From contig NZ_AP024643.1 of assembly GCF_019977195.1 (NCBI RefSeq), forward strand, positions 248,001-312,000: 64,000 nt of DNA, written 5' to 3'. The notes beneath the pieces were generated by a model. That model ran no database searches and was not told the DNA's origin. It saw only the letters and a list, made by a program, of their open reading frames with translations. Source of the DNA: Arthrobacter sp. StoSoilA2. GTDB taxonomy: Bacteria; Actinomycetota; Actinomycetes; Actinomycetales; Micrococcaceae. Made by a program: the position numbers and the translations under genes. This document shows positions 24,373 to 33,201 of the stretch, one piece after another; the first letter of the stretch is position 1; the number at the start of each line of letters is the position of its first letter.

Positions 24373-24774
24373 TTAGCCCTGGTTGATGCGGATCATGTTC
24401 CCGGAGGGATCGCGGAAGGCGCAGTCGCGGGGACCCCAAGGCTGCACAATCGGCTCCTGGAGCACTTCGGCACCCGACGCGCGCAGCCTTTCAAACGTCG
24501 CGTCGAGATCGTCCGTGTTGAAGACGAGCATGGGCATGACGCCTTTGGTGAGCAGCTCCTGGATGGCGTCGCCATCAGCTTGGGAGCGGCCGGCGTGTGG
24601 AGGGGAAAGAACGAGTTCGAGGTCCGGCTGGGCATCGCTGCCCAGGGTGACCCAGCGCTGGCCGTCCGAGCCGACGTCGTTCCGGACTTCCAGGCCGAGG
24701 GCGTCGCGGTAGAAGGCGAGCGACTCATCGACATCGTTGACGGTGACGTGTGCGTACTTCAATGAAATGTTCAT
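24373..24774 (-). CDS. VOC-family (glyoxalase/bleomycin-resistance fold) protein
   Basis: 133-aa protein with two beta-alpha-beta-beta-beta modules. The N-terminal KYAHVTVNDVDESLAFYRDALGLEV and the C-terminal CAFRDPSGNMIRINQ are typical. Candidate metal ligands are His9 and the C-terminal acidic position, though the C-terminal one reads Arg-Ile-Asn rather than Glu, so metal binding is uncertain. It is encoded 10 nt downstream of an AraC-type regulator; this AraC-VOC pair is common in actinobacteria. The substrate is unknown. Confidence 0.88.
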   Translation of the reverse strand: MNISLKYAHVTVNDVDESLAFYRDALGLEVRNDVGSDGQRWVTLGSDAQPDLELVLSPPHAGRSQADGDAIQELLTKGVMPMLVFNTDDLDATFERLRASGAEVLQEPIVQPWGPRDCAFRDPSGNMIRINQG

Positions 24775-24784
24775 GTCTCACACG

Positions 24785-25234
24785 CTATTGCAGCTGTGAG
24801 ACCGGCGCTTCTTCAATCCTGCTCAGGTTCTTACTGCCGTTTCTTTCAGGGCGCGTTTGCTGCTTCGCGATGCAGGTGGGCATCGCCTTCACTGCATGGT
24901 GCTCGCGCGAGCGGTATTCGCTGGGCGTTACGCCGACGATCTCCGTGAAGCGTGAACTGAAGGAGCCCAAGGATGTACAGCCCACCTCCATGCAAGCATC
25001 GGTAACGCTGGTTCCGGCCCGCAGCAGGGCCATGGCACGTTCGATGCGCCGGGTCATGAGGTAGTTGTAGGGAGATTCACCGTACGCGGCCTTGAACTGG
25101 CGGGAGAAATGCGCGGGGGACATGAGGGCGCCGGCCGCCATGGTGGGCACATCCAAAGGCCGCGCGTACTCGCGATCGATGAAATCGCGGGCGCGCCGCA
25201 GATGGGCCAGGTTGGCCAGTTCCTGCGGTGTCAT
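24785..25234 (-). CDS. AraC-family regulator (DNA-binding domain only)
   Basis: 149-aa regulator consisting of the two helix-turn-helix motifs of AraC proteins (about 8-110, with MSPAHFSRQFKAAYGESPYNYLM and VGCTSLGSFSSRFTEIVGVTPSEYR) plus a basic C-terminal tail of about 35 residues. There is no ligand-binding domain, so it may act like SoxS/MarA or bind effectors through its tail. It is transcribed with the VOC gene 10 nt downstream. Confidence 0.9.
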   Translation of the reverse strand: MTPQELANLAHLRRARDFIDREYARPLDVPTMAAGALMSPAHFSRQFKAAYGESPYNYLMTRRIERAMALLRAGTSVTDACMEVGCTSLGSFSSRFTEIVGVTPSEYRSREHHAVKAMPTCIAKQQTRPERNGSKNLSRIEEAPVSQLQ

Positions 25235-25259
25235 GGGGCCAGTCTACTAGGCTCGTTCC

Positions 25260-25883
25260 ATGGATTCAGTGGTCTGGTCGAAGCCCGAAAACCAGCGCGG
25301 GGGCACCCCGTTGCTGGTGATGATGCATGGCTACGGCACCAGCGAGCAGCGCATGGTGGACCTGTTTCCGTTTCTTCCCGCAGAATTCACCTGTGCGGCC
25401 CTTCGCGGCCCGAAGGAAATTGGCGACCACTACGGTTGGTTCCTCCTGGACTACTTCCTGACTAACGACTTCGCCGACGTCATCACTTCAACCAACTCCG
25501 TTTTCAACTGGATCAACACCGTGAAAGAGAACCACAGCAGCGTCAGCCTGCTCGGCTACTCGCAGGGAATGGCCATGGCCAGCACGCTCCTGCGGCTGCG
25601 GCCCCACGCTTTCAAGGCAACGGTTGGCCTGTCCGGGTTTGTCCTGGACAACGACCTCCTGGCGCTCAGCGAATCCTTCGATTCGCCTCCGCCGTTCTTT
25701 TGGGGCCGCGACAAGGCGGACCCGGTGATCAATGAAGACGCCATCGCCCACACTGAAGAGTGGTTGCACGCGAACGTTGCCCTGACGGCGCGGACGTACC
25801 CGGGAATGGGGCACAGGATCGAGCCTGCGGAGCTGGTGGATGTCAGCGCGTTCCTTCGGTACTACGTTTTGAACGGGCACTGA
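25260..25883 (+). CDS. Alpha/beta-hydrolase, phospholipase/carboxylesterase type
   Basis: 207-aa serine hydrolase. The nucleophile is Ser101 in GYSQG; Asp154 (KADPVI) and His185 (GMGHRI) complete the triad; HGYG near residue 23 forms the oxyanion region. Size and motif spacing fit the small carboxylesterase/YpfH group that hydrolyses short-chain acyl esters. It is divergent from the AraC gene (25-nt gap between start codons). The stop-codon region is perfectly duplicated in tandem (25866-25905). Confidence 0.88.
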   Translation: MDSVVWSKPENQRGGTPLLVMMHGYGTSEQRMVDLFPFLPAEFTCAALRGPKEIGDHYGWFLLDYFLTNDFADVITSTNSVFNWINTVKENHSSVSLLGYSQGMAMASTLLRLRPHAFKATVGLSGFVLDNDLLALSESFDSPPPFFWGRDKADPVINEDAIAHTEEWLHANVALTARTYPGMGHRIEPAELVDVSAFLRYYVLNGH

Positions 25884-25905
25884 GGGTTTTGAACGGGCAC
25901 TGAGG
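25866..25905. repeat. Perfect 20-bp tandem duplication spanning a stop codon
   Basis: GTTTTGAACGGGCACTGAGG occurs twice in direct succession (25866-25885, 25886-25905). The first copy holds the last five codons and the TGA stop of the esterase gene; the second follows the stop and is untranslated. Confidence 0.98.
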
Positions 25906-26024
25906 GTGAACGCGAGCTTAGGCGCAGGCTCCGGATTAGACGGCATCAGCCCCTCAGAATCAACCTTTCCGTGAGATTCGCGTCACAAATTCGCATTCGA
26001 CCACACACTATTGAATGACAAAAT

Positions 26025-26038
26025 TGTAAGCGCTTACA
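26025..26038. promoter_or_regulatory. LacI-type operator
   Basis: The perfect 14-bp palindrome TGTAAGCGCTTACA has the central CG symmetry of LacI/GalR operators. It overlaps a possible promoter (TTGAAT at 26011-26016 and TACACT at 26035-26040) about 100 nt before the LacI-type gene. This implies autoregulation of the phosphorylase operon. Confidence 0.8.
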
Positions 26039-26137
26039 CTTTTGGCTTGCGGCCGCCCCAATGTGGGAGCTCTCCCCGGGTGCAGTGCCGTCATCCCAAC
26101 GTTTAATCGAGTATGGAAAGGGTTGAGGCCGTGTTGC

Positions 26138-27157
26138 ATGGTTAGGACTCACAGGGTGACAATCCAGGACGTCGCAGTCCTCTCCGGATTGTCCATTTGT
26201 ACGGTGTCCAGGGCTCTGAGGAATCTCCCCAACGTTTCCGAAAAGGCCCAACGGCAAGTGGCGGAAGCCGCAAACAAGCTGGGCTACAAAGCCTCGGCAG
26301 CAGCATCCAGACTGGCGGGTGGCAGCACGGGTTCCGTGGCCATCATCGCCCCCACCGCTACAGCCTGGTTCTTCGCGCAGGCGGTGGAAGCGGCAGAAGA
26401 GGTCTTCGGCGACAGCGGCTACGACACCGTCCTGATCAGCCTTCGCAACAAGACCAGCGTGCGTAAGCAGGTCTTCGGCGATATTGAACGGTTGGCGCAA
26501 AGGGTGGACGGGCTGCTCCTGCTCAATGTTGACCTCGACCCCGGGGAAGTGGAAGCCTTGGAGGCTTCCGGGCTGCCAGTCGCCAGCGTGGGCATGCGGA
26601 ATGTTCCGTGGGACAATGTTGGTATCGATGACGAGCGCGCAGCTTGGCAGGCCACCCAACACCTGCTGGGGCTGGGCCATTGGGACTTGGCCGTTCTCTC
26701 GAGCAATGAACACTCCGTTGTGACTGAGACCCCACGGTTCCACGGCTTCAGGCGTGCACTGGATGAACACCACCTCACCGTCCACCCGGACCTTGTGGTG
26801 GCTGCCGGGCCAAGCATCGACGACGGCCGCCGGGCAATGACCGAACTCATCACCCGCGGCGCACGGCCCACTGCAGTGTTCGCCCATTGTGACGAAGCAG
26901 CGTTCGGCGCGCTGATGGCCTTGCGGGAGCATGGCCTGTCCGTGCCCAAGAACGTTTCCGTGATCGGAATCGATGACCACCCCATGAGCTGGTTCCTTGG
27001 ACTGAGCACTGTGGCGCAACCCGTTGCCGACCAAGGTGCCTTCGCCGCGAACCTGCTGTGCGAACGACTTTTGAATACAGATCCCCCCAACCCACCCTCC
27101 AACCACCTGCTCGATACCAAGCTCATCGAACGCAAAACCACGCGCCACAAGCGCTGA
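26138..27157 (+). CDS. LacI-family transcriptional regulator
   Basis: 339-aa repressor. The helix-turn-helix is at the N-terminus (VTIQDVAVLSGLSICTVSRAL), followed by the hinge helix (ASRLAGGSTGSVAII) and a periplasmic-binding-protein-like effector domain. The ATG at 26138 is preferred because the HTH then starts at the usual distance; a longer frame from 26042 lacks support. The first gene of an operon with a beta-phosphoglucomutase and a GH65 phosphorylase (8-nt gap to the next gene). It probably senses maltose, trehalose or a derivative. Confidence 0.93.
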   Translation: MVRTHRVTIQDVAVLSGLSICTVSRALRNLPNVSEKAQRQVAEAANKLGYKASAAASRLAGGSTGSVAIIAPTATAWFFAQAVEAAEEVFGDSGYDTVLISLRNKTSVRKQVFGDIERLAQRVDGLLLLNVDLDPGEVEALEASGLPVASVGMRNVPWDNVGIDDERAAWQATQHLLGLGHWDLAVLSSNEHSVVTETPRFHGFRRALDEHHLTVHPDLVVAAGPSIDDGRRAMTELITRGARPTAVFAHCDEAAFGALMALREHGLSVPKNVSVIGIDDHPMSWFLGLSTVAQPVADQGAFAANLLCERLLNTDPPNPPSNHLLDTKLIERKTTRHKR

Positions 27158-27165
27158 ACGGAACT

Positions 27166-27897
27166 ATGCACATGACTGATCTTCGTAATGCCTGGACTGG
27201 TGCTTCGGCGCTCTTGTTCGACCTCGACGGCGTGCTGACGCCCACTGCCGTGGTACACGAGCAGGCCTGGCAGGAGCTGTTCGACTCCTACCTCGCCGAT
27301 GCCGGGCACCCGCAGGGATACCAGGAAAGCGACTACTTCGATCACATCGATGGCAAGCCACGCTTCGACGGCGTCCGGGACTTCCTGACCTCGCGCGGCA
27401 TCACGCTGCCGGAAGGTCCGCTGGATGATGCCGCCACGAACGAAACCGTGCAGGGCCTGGGAAACCGCAAGAACGCAATCTTCAACGAGATCGTGGACAC
27501 CCGCGGCGTCGAGCCCTTCCCCGGCTCGGTCAAGTTCATCAACGCCGCGCTTGAGCTGGGACTCAAGGTCGCCGTCGTGTCCTCTTCGAGGAACGCCCCC
27601 GCCGTACTGAAGGCAGCTGGACTTGACCACCACTTCACGGTGGTCGTCGATGGCCAGGTGGCCGCCGCCGTCGGACTTCCGGGCAAGCCTGACCCGGCCA
27701 CGTTCACCTACGCTGCGTCCCTGCTGGACGTCCCCACCCAGGAATGCATCGTGGTGGAAGACGCCGTTTCCGGCGTGCAGGCCGGCAGCGCCGGCGACTT
27801 CCAGGCCGTCATCGGCGTGGACCGCGGCGCTGGCCGCCAAACACTGCTCGACGCCGGCGCCACCCTTGTGGTCGACGACCTCATCGATCTTCTCTGA
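27166..27897 (+). CDS. Beta-phosphoglucomutase family HAD hydrolase
   Basis: 243-aa HAD-superfamily phosphomutase that would convert beta-glucose 1-phosphate to glucose 6-phosphate. The nucleophile and acid/base aspartates are Asp19 and Asp21 (FDLDGVLT); VVSSSRNAP gives the motif II Ser, and VVEDAVSGVQAG the motif IV acidic pair. The GH65 phosphorylase immediately downstream releases exactly this beta-phosphate product, so the two act in series. The start is ATG at 27166 or, equally possible, 27172. Confidence 0.93.
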   Translation: MHMTDLRNAWTGASALLFDLDGVLTPTAVVHEQAWQELFDSYLADAGHPQGYQESDYFDHIDGKPRFDGVRDFLTSRGITLPEGPLDDAATNETVQGLGNRKNAIFNEIVDTRGVEPFPGSVKFINAALELGLKVAVVSSSRNAPAVLKAAGLDHHFTVVVDGQVAAAVGLPGKPDPATFTYAASLLDVPTQECIVVEDAVSGVQAGSAGDFQAVIGVDRGAGRQTLLDAGATLVVDDLIDLL

Positions 27898-27926
27898 CCC
27901 TACTTTTCGAAGGACCTCTTTAGCCC

Positions 27927-30290
27927 ATGGCACTCATCAGCTCTGATCGGCTGCGCTTTCCCTGCGAGCCTTGGAAGCTCGTGGAAAGTATCCACGTCCC
28001 CGGTGACGAGGGAACCCTGGAAACGCTGTTCGCCCTTGGCAACGGCCACCTTGGCGTCCGTGGCGCCCATTCCACGCGTGGCGACGGCGAACTTCCCGGC
28101 ACGTTCATCAACGGCTTCCACGAAATCTGGGACATCAAGCATGCCGAGAATGCGTACGGCTTTGCGCGTACGGGCCAGCGGATTGTGTACGTCCCGGACG
28201 CCAACAATTTCACGGTATCAATCGATGGCGAGGCCCTGAGCCTGGCCGAATCCACGGTGCTGGACTATCACCGAAGTGTGGACTTCTCCACAGGCGTCTA
28301 TGAGGAAACCACCACCTGGGCTTGCCGCTCCGGGGCTACGGTCACCACGGTGGAGCGCCGCGCTGTCGGGTTCGATTCGCGCGGATGTCTTGGTCTGGAA
28401 CTGACCGTGAGCGCTGACCGCGACGTGTCCGCGGACATCGTTTCCGGCGTCGTAAACCGCCAGGACCAGCCTGTGGAGGACCACTCGGTCCATGACCCCA
28501 GGCGATCCGGCCGGCACGCCGGCCGTGTCCTGTTGCCGCTGCACCTCCAGGGTGCCGATGGCTCCTTGCGCCTGGCATGGGAGACCTCCGAATCCCGTCA
28601 GCGCATCGCGATGGCCGTGGATCACTGGATCTCCGCGGAAGGCCAGCCCTTCGAGACTGTCGTGGCCGAGGACGAATCGTCCGTCCGCTACGTCCTGGCC
28701 ATCAACAGCGGTGAAGCGTTCCGTCTGGAGAAAACGGTCAGCTACGTCGTGGCCGGGCGCACCCTGACAGACGATGACGACGGTGGCGAGAGCCTGACGG
28801 CGGACGCCGAGGCAAACCTGGTGCCGTTCTCCGAAATCCTCGCGCAGAGCCAGGCCCACTACAGCCAGTACTGGACAACCGCGGACGTGGCAATCGGCGG
28901 CCAGCCCGAACTCCAGCAGGCCGTGCGGTGGGCCCTCTTCCAGCTGGCGCAGGCAACAGCCCGCGCCGGGGTCGCCGGCATTCCCGCGAAGGGCGTAAGT
29001 GGCTCCGGCTACGAGGGCCACTACTTCTGGGACCAGGAGGTCTACCTGCTCCCTTATCTGACGTACACCAATCCCGACGGTGCCCGGAAAGTGCTCGAAT
29101 CACGGCACGCCATGCTTCCGGACGCACGTGTCCGCGCCAAGGAACTCAGCGTGGACGGAGCCCTGTTCCCGTGGCGCACCATCAATGGCCTGGAGGCGAG
29201 TGCCTACTACGCCGCCGGAACAGCGCAATTCCACATCGCAGCGGCCATCGCGTTTGCCGCCAACCGCTACGAGTGGGCCAGCGGCGACGCCACCTTCCGC
29301 GCCGACATCGGTGCCGACCTGCTCATTGAGACTGCACGCATGTGGGTCTCCCTGGGCTTCTTCGGAAAGGATGGCCTCTTCCACATCCACGGCGTCACCG
29401 GGCCCGATGAATACACCGCCGTGGTCAACGACAACCTCTACACCAACGTGATGGCGCGGTTTAACCTCCGTGCTGCGGCTGCCTTGGAACACGAGGGCAT
29501 CGCTGACACGGAACGCTTGGTGTGGCGCCAAGCTGCCGAGCGCATGTCCCTCCCTTATGATCCCCACTTGGAGGTCTTCAGCCAGGACAACGACTTCATG
29601 ACCCTGGAGCCATGGGATTGGAATACGCCCAAGTCCAAGTACCCTCTCCTGCTGAACTTCCACCCGTTGGTGATCTACCGGCACCAGGTCCTTAAACAGG
29701 CCGATACCGTTCTAGCCATGTTCCTCCAGTGGCAGGACTTCTCAGCCGAGGAAAAGCAGCGTGCCTTCGACTTCTATGATCCCATCACCACCGGCGACTC
29801 CACCCTGTCCGCCTGCGTGCAGGGCATCATGGCTGCCGAAGTTGGGTATGGCGACGTCGCACTGAAGCATTTCACCGAAGCCTTGTTCATTGACCTGGAC
29901 AACTCACACGGCAACACGATCGATGGCGTCCACATCGCGTCCACCGGTGGAATTTGGAGCTCATTGGTCTGCGGTTTCGCCGGAATGCGTGACCAGGGCG
30001 AGGTACTGCGCTTCGATCCGCGGCTGCCCGTGGAGTGGGACGGCCTCTCCTTCCGGCTCAAGGTGCGTGGTCGCTTGCTGTCTGTGGAACTCATTCAGGG
30101 ATCCATCGCGCTGGCGCTCGTTACCGGCTCAGGTTACAGCGATGAACCACTGCCGATTCGTGTTCGGGATCACGACGTCACCGTCAGCGCGGACACCATT
30201 ACGGTGCCGCTGGAGACTGTACCCGTTCCGCCGCCGTCGATCTTTCCCAGCGTCTTCCCGACGGCAGGACTGCCAATCGTTCGGGCGTAG
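27927..30290 (+). CDS. GH65 family disaccharide phosphorylase (maltose/trehalose/kojibiose type)
   Basis: 787-aa glycoside hydrolase family 65 phosphorylase that splits an alpha-glucosyl disaccharide with phosphate into beta-glucose 1-phosphate and glucose. The catalytic acid is Glu495 in TGPDEYT. It has the N-terminal beta-sandwich, the (alpha/alpha)6 barrel (WDQEVYLLPYLTY) and the C-terminal beta-sheet domain of the family. GAAGGACC precedes the ATG. The substrate (maltose, trehalose, kojibiose or nigerose) cannot be told from sequence by eye. Last gene of the LacI-regulated operon; a strong hairpin follows. Confidence 0.92.
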   Translation: MALISSDRLRFPCEPWKLVESIHVPGDEGTLETLFALGNGHLGVRGAHSTRGDGELPGTFINGFHEIWDIKHAENAYGFARTGQRIVYVPDANNFTVSIDGEALSLAESTVLDYHRSVDFSTGVYEETTTWACRSGATVTTVERRAVGFDSRGCLGLELTVSADRDVSADIVSGVVNRQDQPVEDHSVHDPRRSGRHAGRVLLPLHLQGADGSLRLAWETSESRQRIAMAVDHWISAEGQPFETVVAEDESSVRYVLAINSGEAFRLEKTVSYVVAGRTLTDDDDGGESLTADAEANLVPFSEILAQSQAHYSQYWTTADVAIGGQPELQQAVRWALFQLAQATARAGVAGIPAKGVSGSGYEGHYFWDQEVYLLPYLTYTNPDGARKVLESRHAMLPDARVRAKELSVDGALFPWRTINGLEASAYYAAGTAQFHIAAAIAFAANRYEWASGDATFRADIGADLLIETARMWVSLGFFGKDGLFHIHGVTGPDEYTAVVNDNLYTNVMARFNLRAAAALEHEGIADTERLVWRQAAERMSLPYDPHLEVFSQDNDFMTLEPWDWNTPKSKYPLLLNFHPLVIYRHQVLKQADTVLAMFLQWQDFSAEEKQRAFDFYDPITTGDSTLSACVQGIMAAEVGYGDVALKHFTEALFIDLDNSHGNTIDGVHIASTGGIWSSLVCGFAGMRDQGEVLRFDPRLPVEWDGLSFRLKVRGRLLSVELIQGSIALALVTGSGYSDEPLPIRVRDHDVTVSADTITVPLETVPVPPPSIFPSVFPTAGLPIVRA

Positions 30291-30318
30291 GCCGGCACGG
30301 CTCTTTGGGTCGGTTGCA

Positions 30319-30358
30319 GCATTAGCGGTTGTTCCCCAGTGGGAGCAACCGCTAATGC
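30319..30358. terminator. Strong hairpin between convergent genes
   Basis: GCATTAGCGGTTG pairs perfectly with CAACCGCTAATGC, and the stem extends through GTTCCC/GGGAGC to a 4-nt loop (CAGT), about 18 bp with one G-T pair. It separates the GH65 gene from the convergent small gene at 30362. No T tract. Confidence 0.8.
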
Positions 30359-30361
30359 GGC

Positions 30362-30562
30362 TCAGTGAGGCGGGGGAAACGTCGATGTGTGGTCCTCGAT
30401 GAGGCCACTCGCTGCGATTTCCCTCAGCGTGTAAATAGCCTTGGCTGCTGCGCCTTTGTCCCTATAAGTGACGGTCAGGGCGAGTTCGATCCCGTCGTCA
30501 TCGACGAGGCGTACCCTGCAGTCGCCGCCAATGGCGTCAACGACTTCGAAATGCCCCGCCAT
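30362..30562 (-). CDS. DUF1508-like small protein
   Basis: 66-aa protein resembling single DUF1508/YegP repeats: beta strands (HFEVVDAIGGDCRVRLVD) followed by a helix (KGAAAKAIYTLREIA) and the ending GLIEDHT. Family members have no firmly established function. Its ATG overlaps the stop codon of the upstream gene by 1 nt (TAATG), so translation is coupled. Confidence 0.7.
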   Translation of the reverse strand: MAGHFEVVDAIGGDCRVRLVDDDGIELALTVTYRDKGAAAKAIYTLREIAASGLIEDHTSTFPPPH

Positions 30563-30948
30563 TAAGCGGCACCCGGCTGCATTGCCTCTGCCGTATCTGT
30601 TTCGGCCCCCTGCGTGTTGGCCCCTTGCTGATGACCAAATGCGCGACGCCGATCCAACTCGTTGTTGATGAGCTCCAGAAGCGCTTGGGCCGGTTCGGAC
30701 AAATGATGCGTATCAGCCGAGCCCAGCTGATCGCAATGGATGAGGACGTGGCGGATACGTTCAAGCTCGCGGGATGGAACCAAAGGCCAACGGTGGAACA
30801 GTTGCCGTACGGCTATCGCCCCGAGGAGGGCGTCGGGTTTGTTGGGCGCGACATGGTGCCCTGCTGCTCTTCTTCGAGCGACAGCAGCCGCGGAAGGCGC
30901 GACTCCATGTGCGAGGAGGATCTCGGATTTGAGGGAATTGGGGGCCAT
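30562..30948 (-). CDS. Hypothetical protein coupled to the DUF1508-like gene
   Basis: 128-aa protein without recognised family. The start at 30948 is supported by GGGAGG 5 nt upstream; an in-frame start at 30996 lacks one. Mostly helical, Ala/Arg/Leu-rich, with an acidic Gln/Thr-rich C-terminal tail. It overlaps the DUF1508-like gene by 1 nt. No membrane or signal segment. The codon and residue pattern are less convincing than in neighbouring genes, but the coupling and ribosome-binding site support it. Confidence 0.55.
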   Translation of the reverse strand: MAPNSLKSEILLAHGVAPSAAAVARRRAAGHHVAPNKPDALLGAIAVRQLFHRWPLVPSRELERIRHVLIHCDQLGSADTHHLSEPAQALLELINNELDRRRAFGHQQGANTQGAETDTAEAMQPGAA

Positions 30949-31133
30949 GCGGACCTCCCGAAATAGTGCGAGGGAAGCCGGCTGCGTGACTTTCAATCAA
31001 GCTTACAGAATGTGAGTTATGTCATGTCAATCATTACGTTATCTGCAACAGAGGCAGGATGGGTTCGGGCGTTGGTGCGGGCAGGCTGGCCATCCCAGCC
31101 TGAACTCCGGTTGGGATTGTTAGGCTGGAACGC

Positions 31134-31469
31134 ATGAATCGCCGCCTTGCAACATTGTCCGCCGTGCCCCTCTTCCTCCTCCTCGCCGGCTGCGGCTCCG
31201 TGCAGGAAGCCGCCGGGAATGCTGCCAGCGATGCAGCCTCGAAGGTAGCCACTGCTGCTGCCGGGGAGGTCAACAAACAAATTTGTGCTGTGGTCCAGGA
31301 CGGTTTGGTGAGTGTTGAGGACAAGCAGGTACTCAGTGGGCTGGTCACTGCTGCCCGCACCGCCGGTGTTCCGGCTGAAATCACGACTCCGCTGAATCAG
31401 ATTGCTGAGGCTGGCGACGACGTCCCGGCTGATTCGGTCCAGGCATTGAAGGAAGCTTGTTCGGCATAG
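31134..31469 (+). CDS. Small secreted lipoprotein
   Basis: 111-aa predicted lipoprotein with signal peptide and lipobox LLAGC (about residues 16-20). The mature part begins with Ala/Ser-rich helix (EAAGNAASDAASKVATAAAGEV) and contains two Cys residues (Cys51 and the penultimate-region Cys109) that could form a disulfide. No known domain. It is convergent with the HNH gene. The stop region shows an imperfect 16-bp tandem duplication. Confidence 0.75.
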   Translation: MNRRLATLSAVPLFLLLAGCGSVQEAAGNAASDAASKVATAAAGEVNKQICAVVQDGLVSVEDKQVLSGLVTAARTAGVPAEITTPLNQIAEAGDDVPADSVQALKEACSA

Positions 31470-31490
31470 CCCTGGTTCGACATAGTCCTC
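31459..31490. repeat. Imperfect tandem duplication spanning a stop codon
   Basis: GTTCGGCATAGCCCTG (31459-31474) is followed by GTTCGACATAGTCCTC (31475-31490), matching at 13 of 16 positions. The first copy holds the TAG stop of the lipoprotein gene. Confidence 0.8.
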
Positions 31491-31511
31491 ATACCGGCAT
31501 CCGCTCCGGTG

Positions 31512-33032
31512 TCAGTTCCAACTGGTGCGGTGCAGCACGTCGTTTTCCAGCCGCATCCCAGCCATGGAGAAGTGGGAGGCTGGCGAAGCTGGTGACCATG
31601 ACGCTGTTTCGGGCGCCTCTGCCTGCACGGGTGAAGGAGGCGCCGGTGAAGTAGGTGCCGGTGAAGGCGGTGCTGGTGAAATTGCCGGAAAGCGCGTGTG
31701 GCCTGGCAGTGGTGGGGCTTTGGATTGGTAGGTGTGGCCGGTGGGGGTGCTGATTTCGAGGTGATGTCGGCTGCCGGGGATTGTTTTGGCGTTGCGGCCG
31801 GGGTTTTCTTTGGTGTGGTTGCAGGCTTCGCAGAGCCCGGCGCCGTTTTCCAGGCTGGTGGGTCCGCCGTTGTGCCAGGGGATGATGTGGTCGATGTGGC
31901 GTATGGGTGCGTCGCAGTAGGGTGTGCGGCAGGTGTCGTCCCGGGTTTGGATGAAGCGGCGCATCCCGGGTGGGAAGAGCCGGGCTTTGGAGTCCATGGC
32001 CAGCAGTTCACCGCTGGCGGGGGCTGTGTAGAGCCGGCGGAGGTAGACGTTGAACGCCTTATCTTCCGTGGACTCCGGGCTCACCTCTGATTGTGCTCCG
32101 GTGAGGAGGGTTCTGGCCCATCCGGCGGGGACGGTTCCGTAGCCTTGGAGCCGTGCTGGTTCGGTGTCGGCTTGGAAGAGGGTGCGGTCGGTCATGACGA
32201 GCTGGACATTGATGGCGCTGATGCCGCCGGGGGTGCCGGTGAGGCGTTGGACGAGGGTGTCGGCCATGACTTGTCCTCGGGTGCGGGTGTCTCCGCCGGC
32301 GCGTGCCGAGTCGGCGGCCCGGGTGAGGGCGGTGTAGGCGGCGACGCCTTGGGCGGCAGGGAGCAGGGCGGTGAGGATGGTCATGGTGTCCGGGGCTGGG
32401 CGGAGGCTGATGTGCCGTTCGGTCGCGGCGCGGGCCGCGCGTTGGGTGACAGTGCGTGGGTCGCGGCGGTAGGCGGCGGCTCGTGCGAGGGCGGTGATGG
32501 TCTTGTCTCCGGCGCCGTTGAAGGTTCCGGTGTCGGGGGCGAGTTCCTGATCTACGGCGGCGCGGTCTTCGATGGAGAGGCAGGCTGTTTCCTTCACGAG
32601 CAGGGTGGCCCGCCATTCGTTCAGTTGCCCGGTTTCCAGGGCGGCCATGGTTCGGGGCATCTCGGACACGAGGGCGTTGGCGAGTCCGAGGAGGCGGGAA
32701 CCGCGGTTGGGTGATTCCCGCCGCGCGAGGGCGATCTGCGCGCCGACACCCTGACCGAGATCCGGGGAGGGGACGCCGGTGGCGGCTTGTTCGCGGCGCT
32801 GGGCCAGGTCAAACGCGACCGCTGCCCGCGCCTGCAACGCCGCGATCGCTGATTTCGCGTCTTCCAGGCCGCGAATCTGATCGATCAACTCGTTGCTGCC
32901 TGCACCGATTCGGAAAGAGCCCAGCACGGCCAGCAGCTCCTGAACCCCAGAGCCACCAGGCACAGGCAATGAAACAGGCACGCCCGAAACCGCCGTAGCT
33001 GTTTGGCTCTCTCCGTTCCGCTCCATACCCAT
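31512..33032 (-). CDS. DUF222 and HNH endonuclease domain protein (13E12 type)
   Basis: 506-aa protein with the N-terminal helical DUF222 region (about 25-320) and a C-terminal HNH nuclease motif (HIDHIIPWHNGGPTSLENG then LCEACNH). The paired CRTPYCD and LCEAC cysteines probably bind a structural zinc. Such proteins occur in many copies in Arthrobacter and mycobacterial genomes (the 13E12 repeat family) and may be mobile or defensive; the biological role is not settled. Near the C-terminus there is a proline-rich stretch from 15-nt repeats (about 31633-31680). AAGGAGT precedes the ATG by 11 nt. Confidence 0.9.
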   Translation of the reverse strand: MGMERNGESQTATAVSGVPVSLPVPGGSGVQELLAVLGSFRIGAGSNELIDQIRGLEDAKSAIAALQARAAVAFDLAQRREQAATGVPSPDLGQGVGAQIALARRESPNRGSRLLGLANALVSEMPRTMAALETGQLNEWRATLLVKETACLSIEDRAAVDQELAPDTGTFNGAGDKTITALARAAAYRRDPRTVTQRAARAATERHISLRPAPDTMTILTALLPAAQGVAAYTALTRAADSARAGGDTRTRGQVMADTLVQRLTGTPGGISAINVQLVMTDRTLFQADTEPARLQGYGTVPAGWARTLLTGAQSEVSPESTEDKAFNVYLRRLYTAPASGELLAMDSKARLFPPGMRRFIQTRDDTCRTPYCDAPIRHIDHIIPWHNGGPTSLENGAGLCEACNHTKENPGRNAKTIPGSRHHLEISTPTGHTYQSKAPPLPGHTRFPAISPAPPSPAPTSPAPPSPVQAEAPETASWSPASPASHFSMAGMRLENDVLHRTSWN

Positions 33033-33201
33033 ACTTTGGCACCACTCCTTTTCGTTAGGGACCTGCCAACATGCCTATGTGGAAAACCCTCGAAATCTTG
33101 TTCAGGATCGTCCGAATCATGCCTCCCTGTGTTCACTCAGCGCAGTGAATTAGGATCAGATGCTAGGGAAACAAGCTTCACGCTTATCGAAGGATCATGG
33201 G

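Noticed and set aside
25946..27148. 400-aa open frame on the minus strand opposite the LacI gene
   Set aside because: Shadow of the LacI reading frame; low-complexity composition and no family resemblance.
26419..27933. 504-aa open frame on the minus strand across the LacI and phosphoglucomutase genes
   Set aside because: It is antisense to two clearly recognisable proteins, has no domain pattern, and long antisense frames are expected at this GC content.
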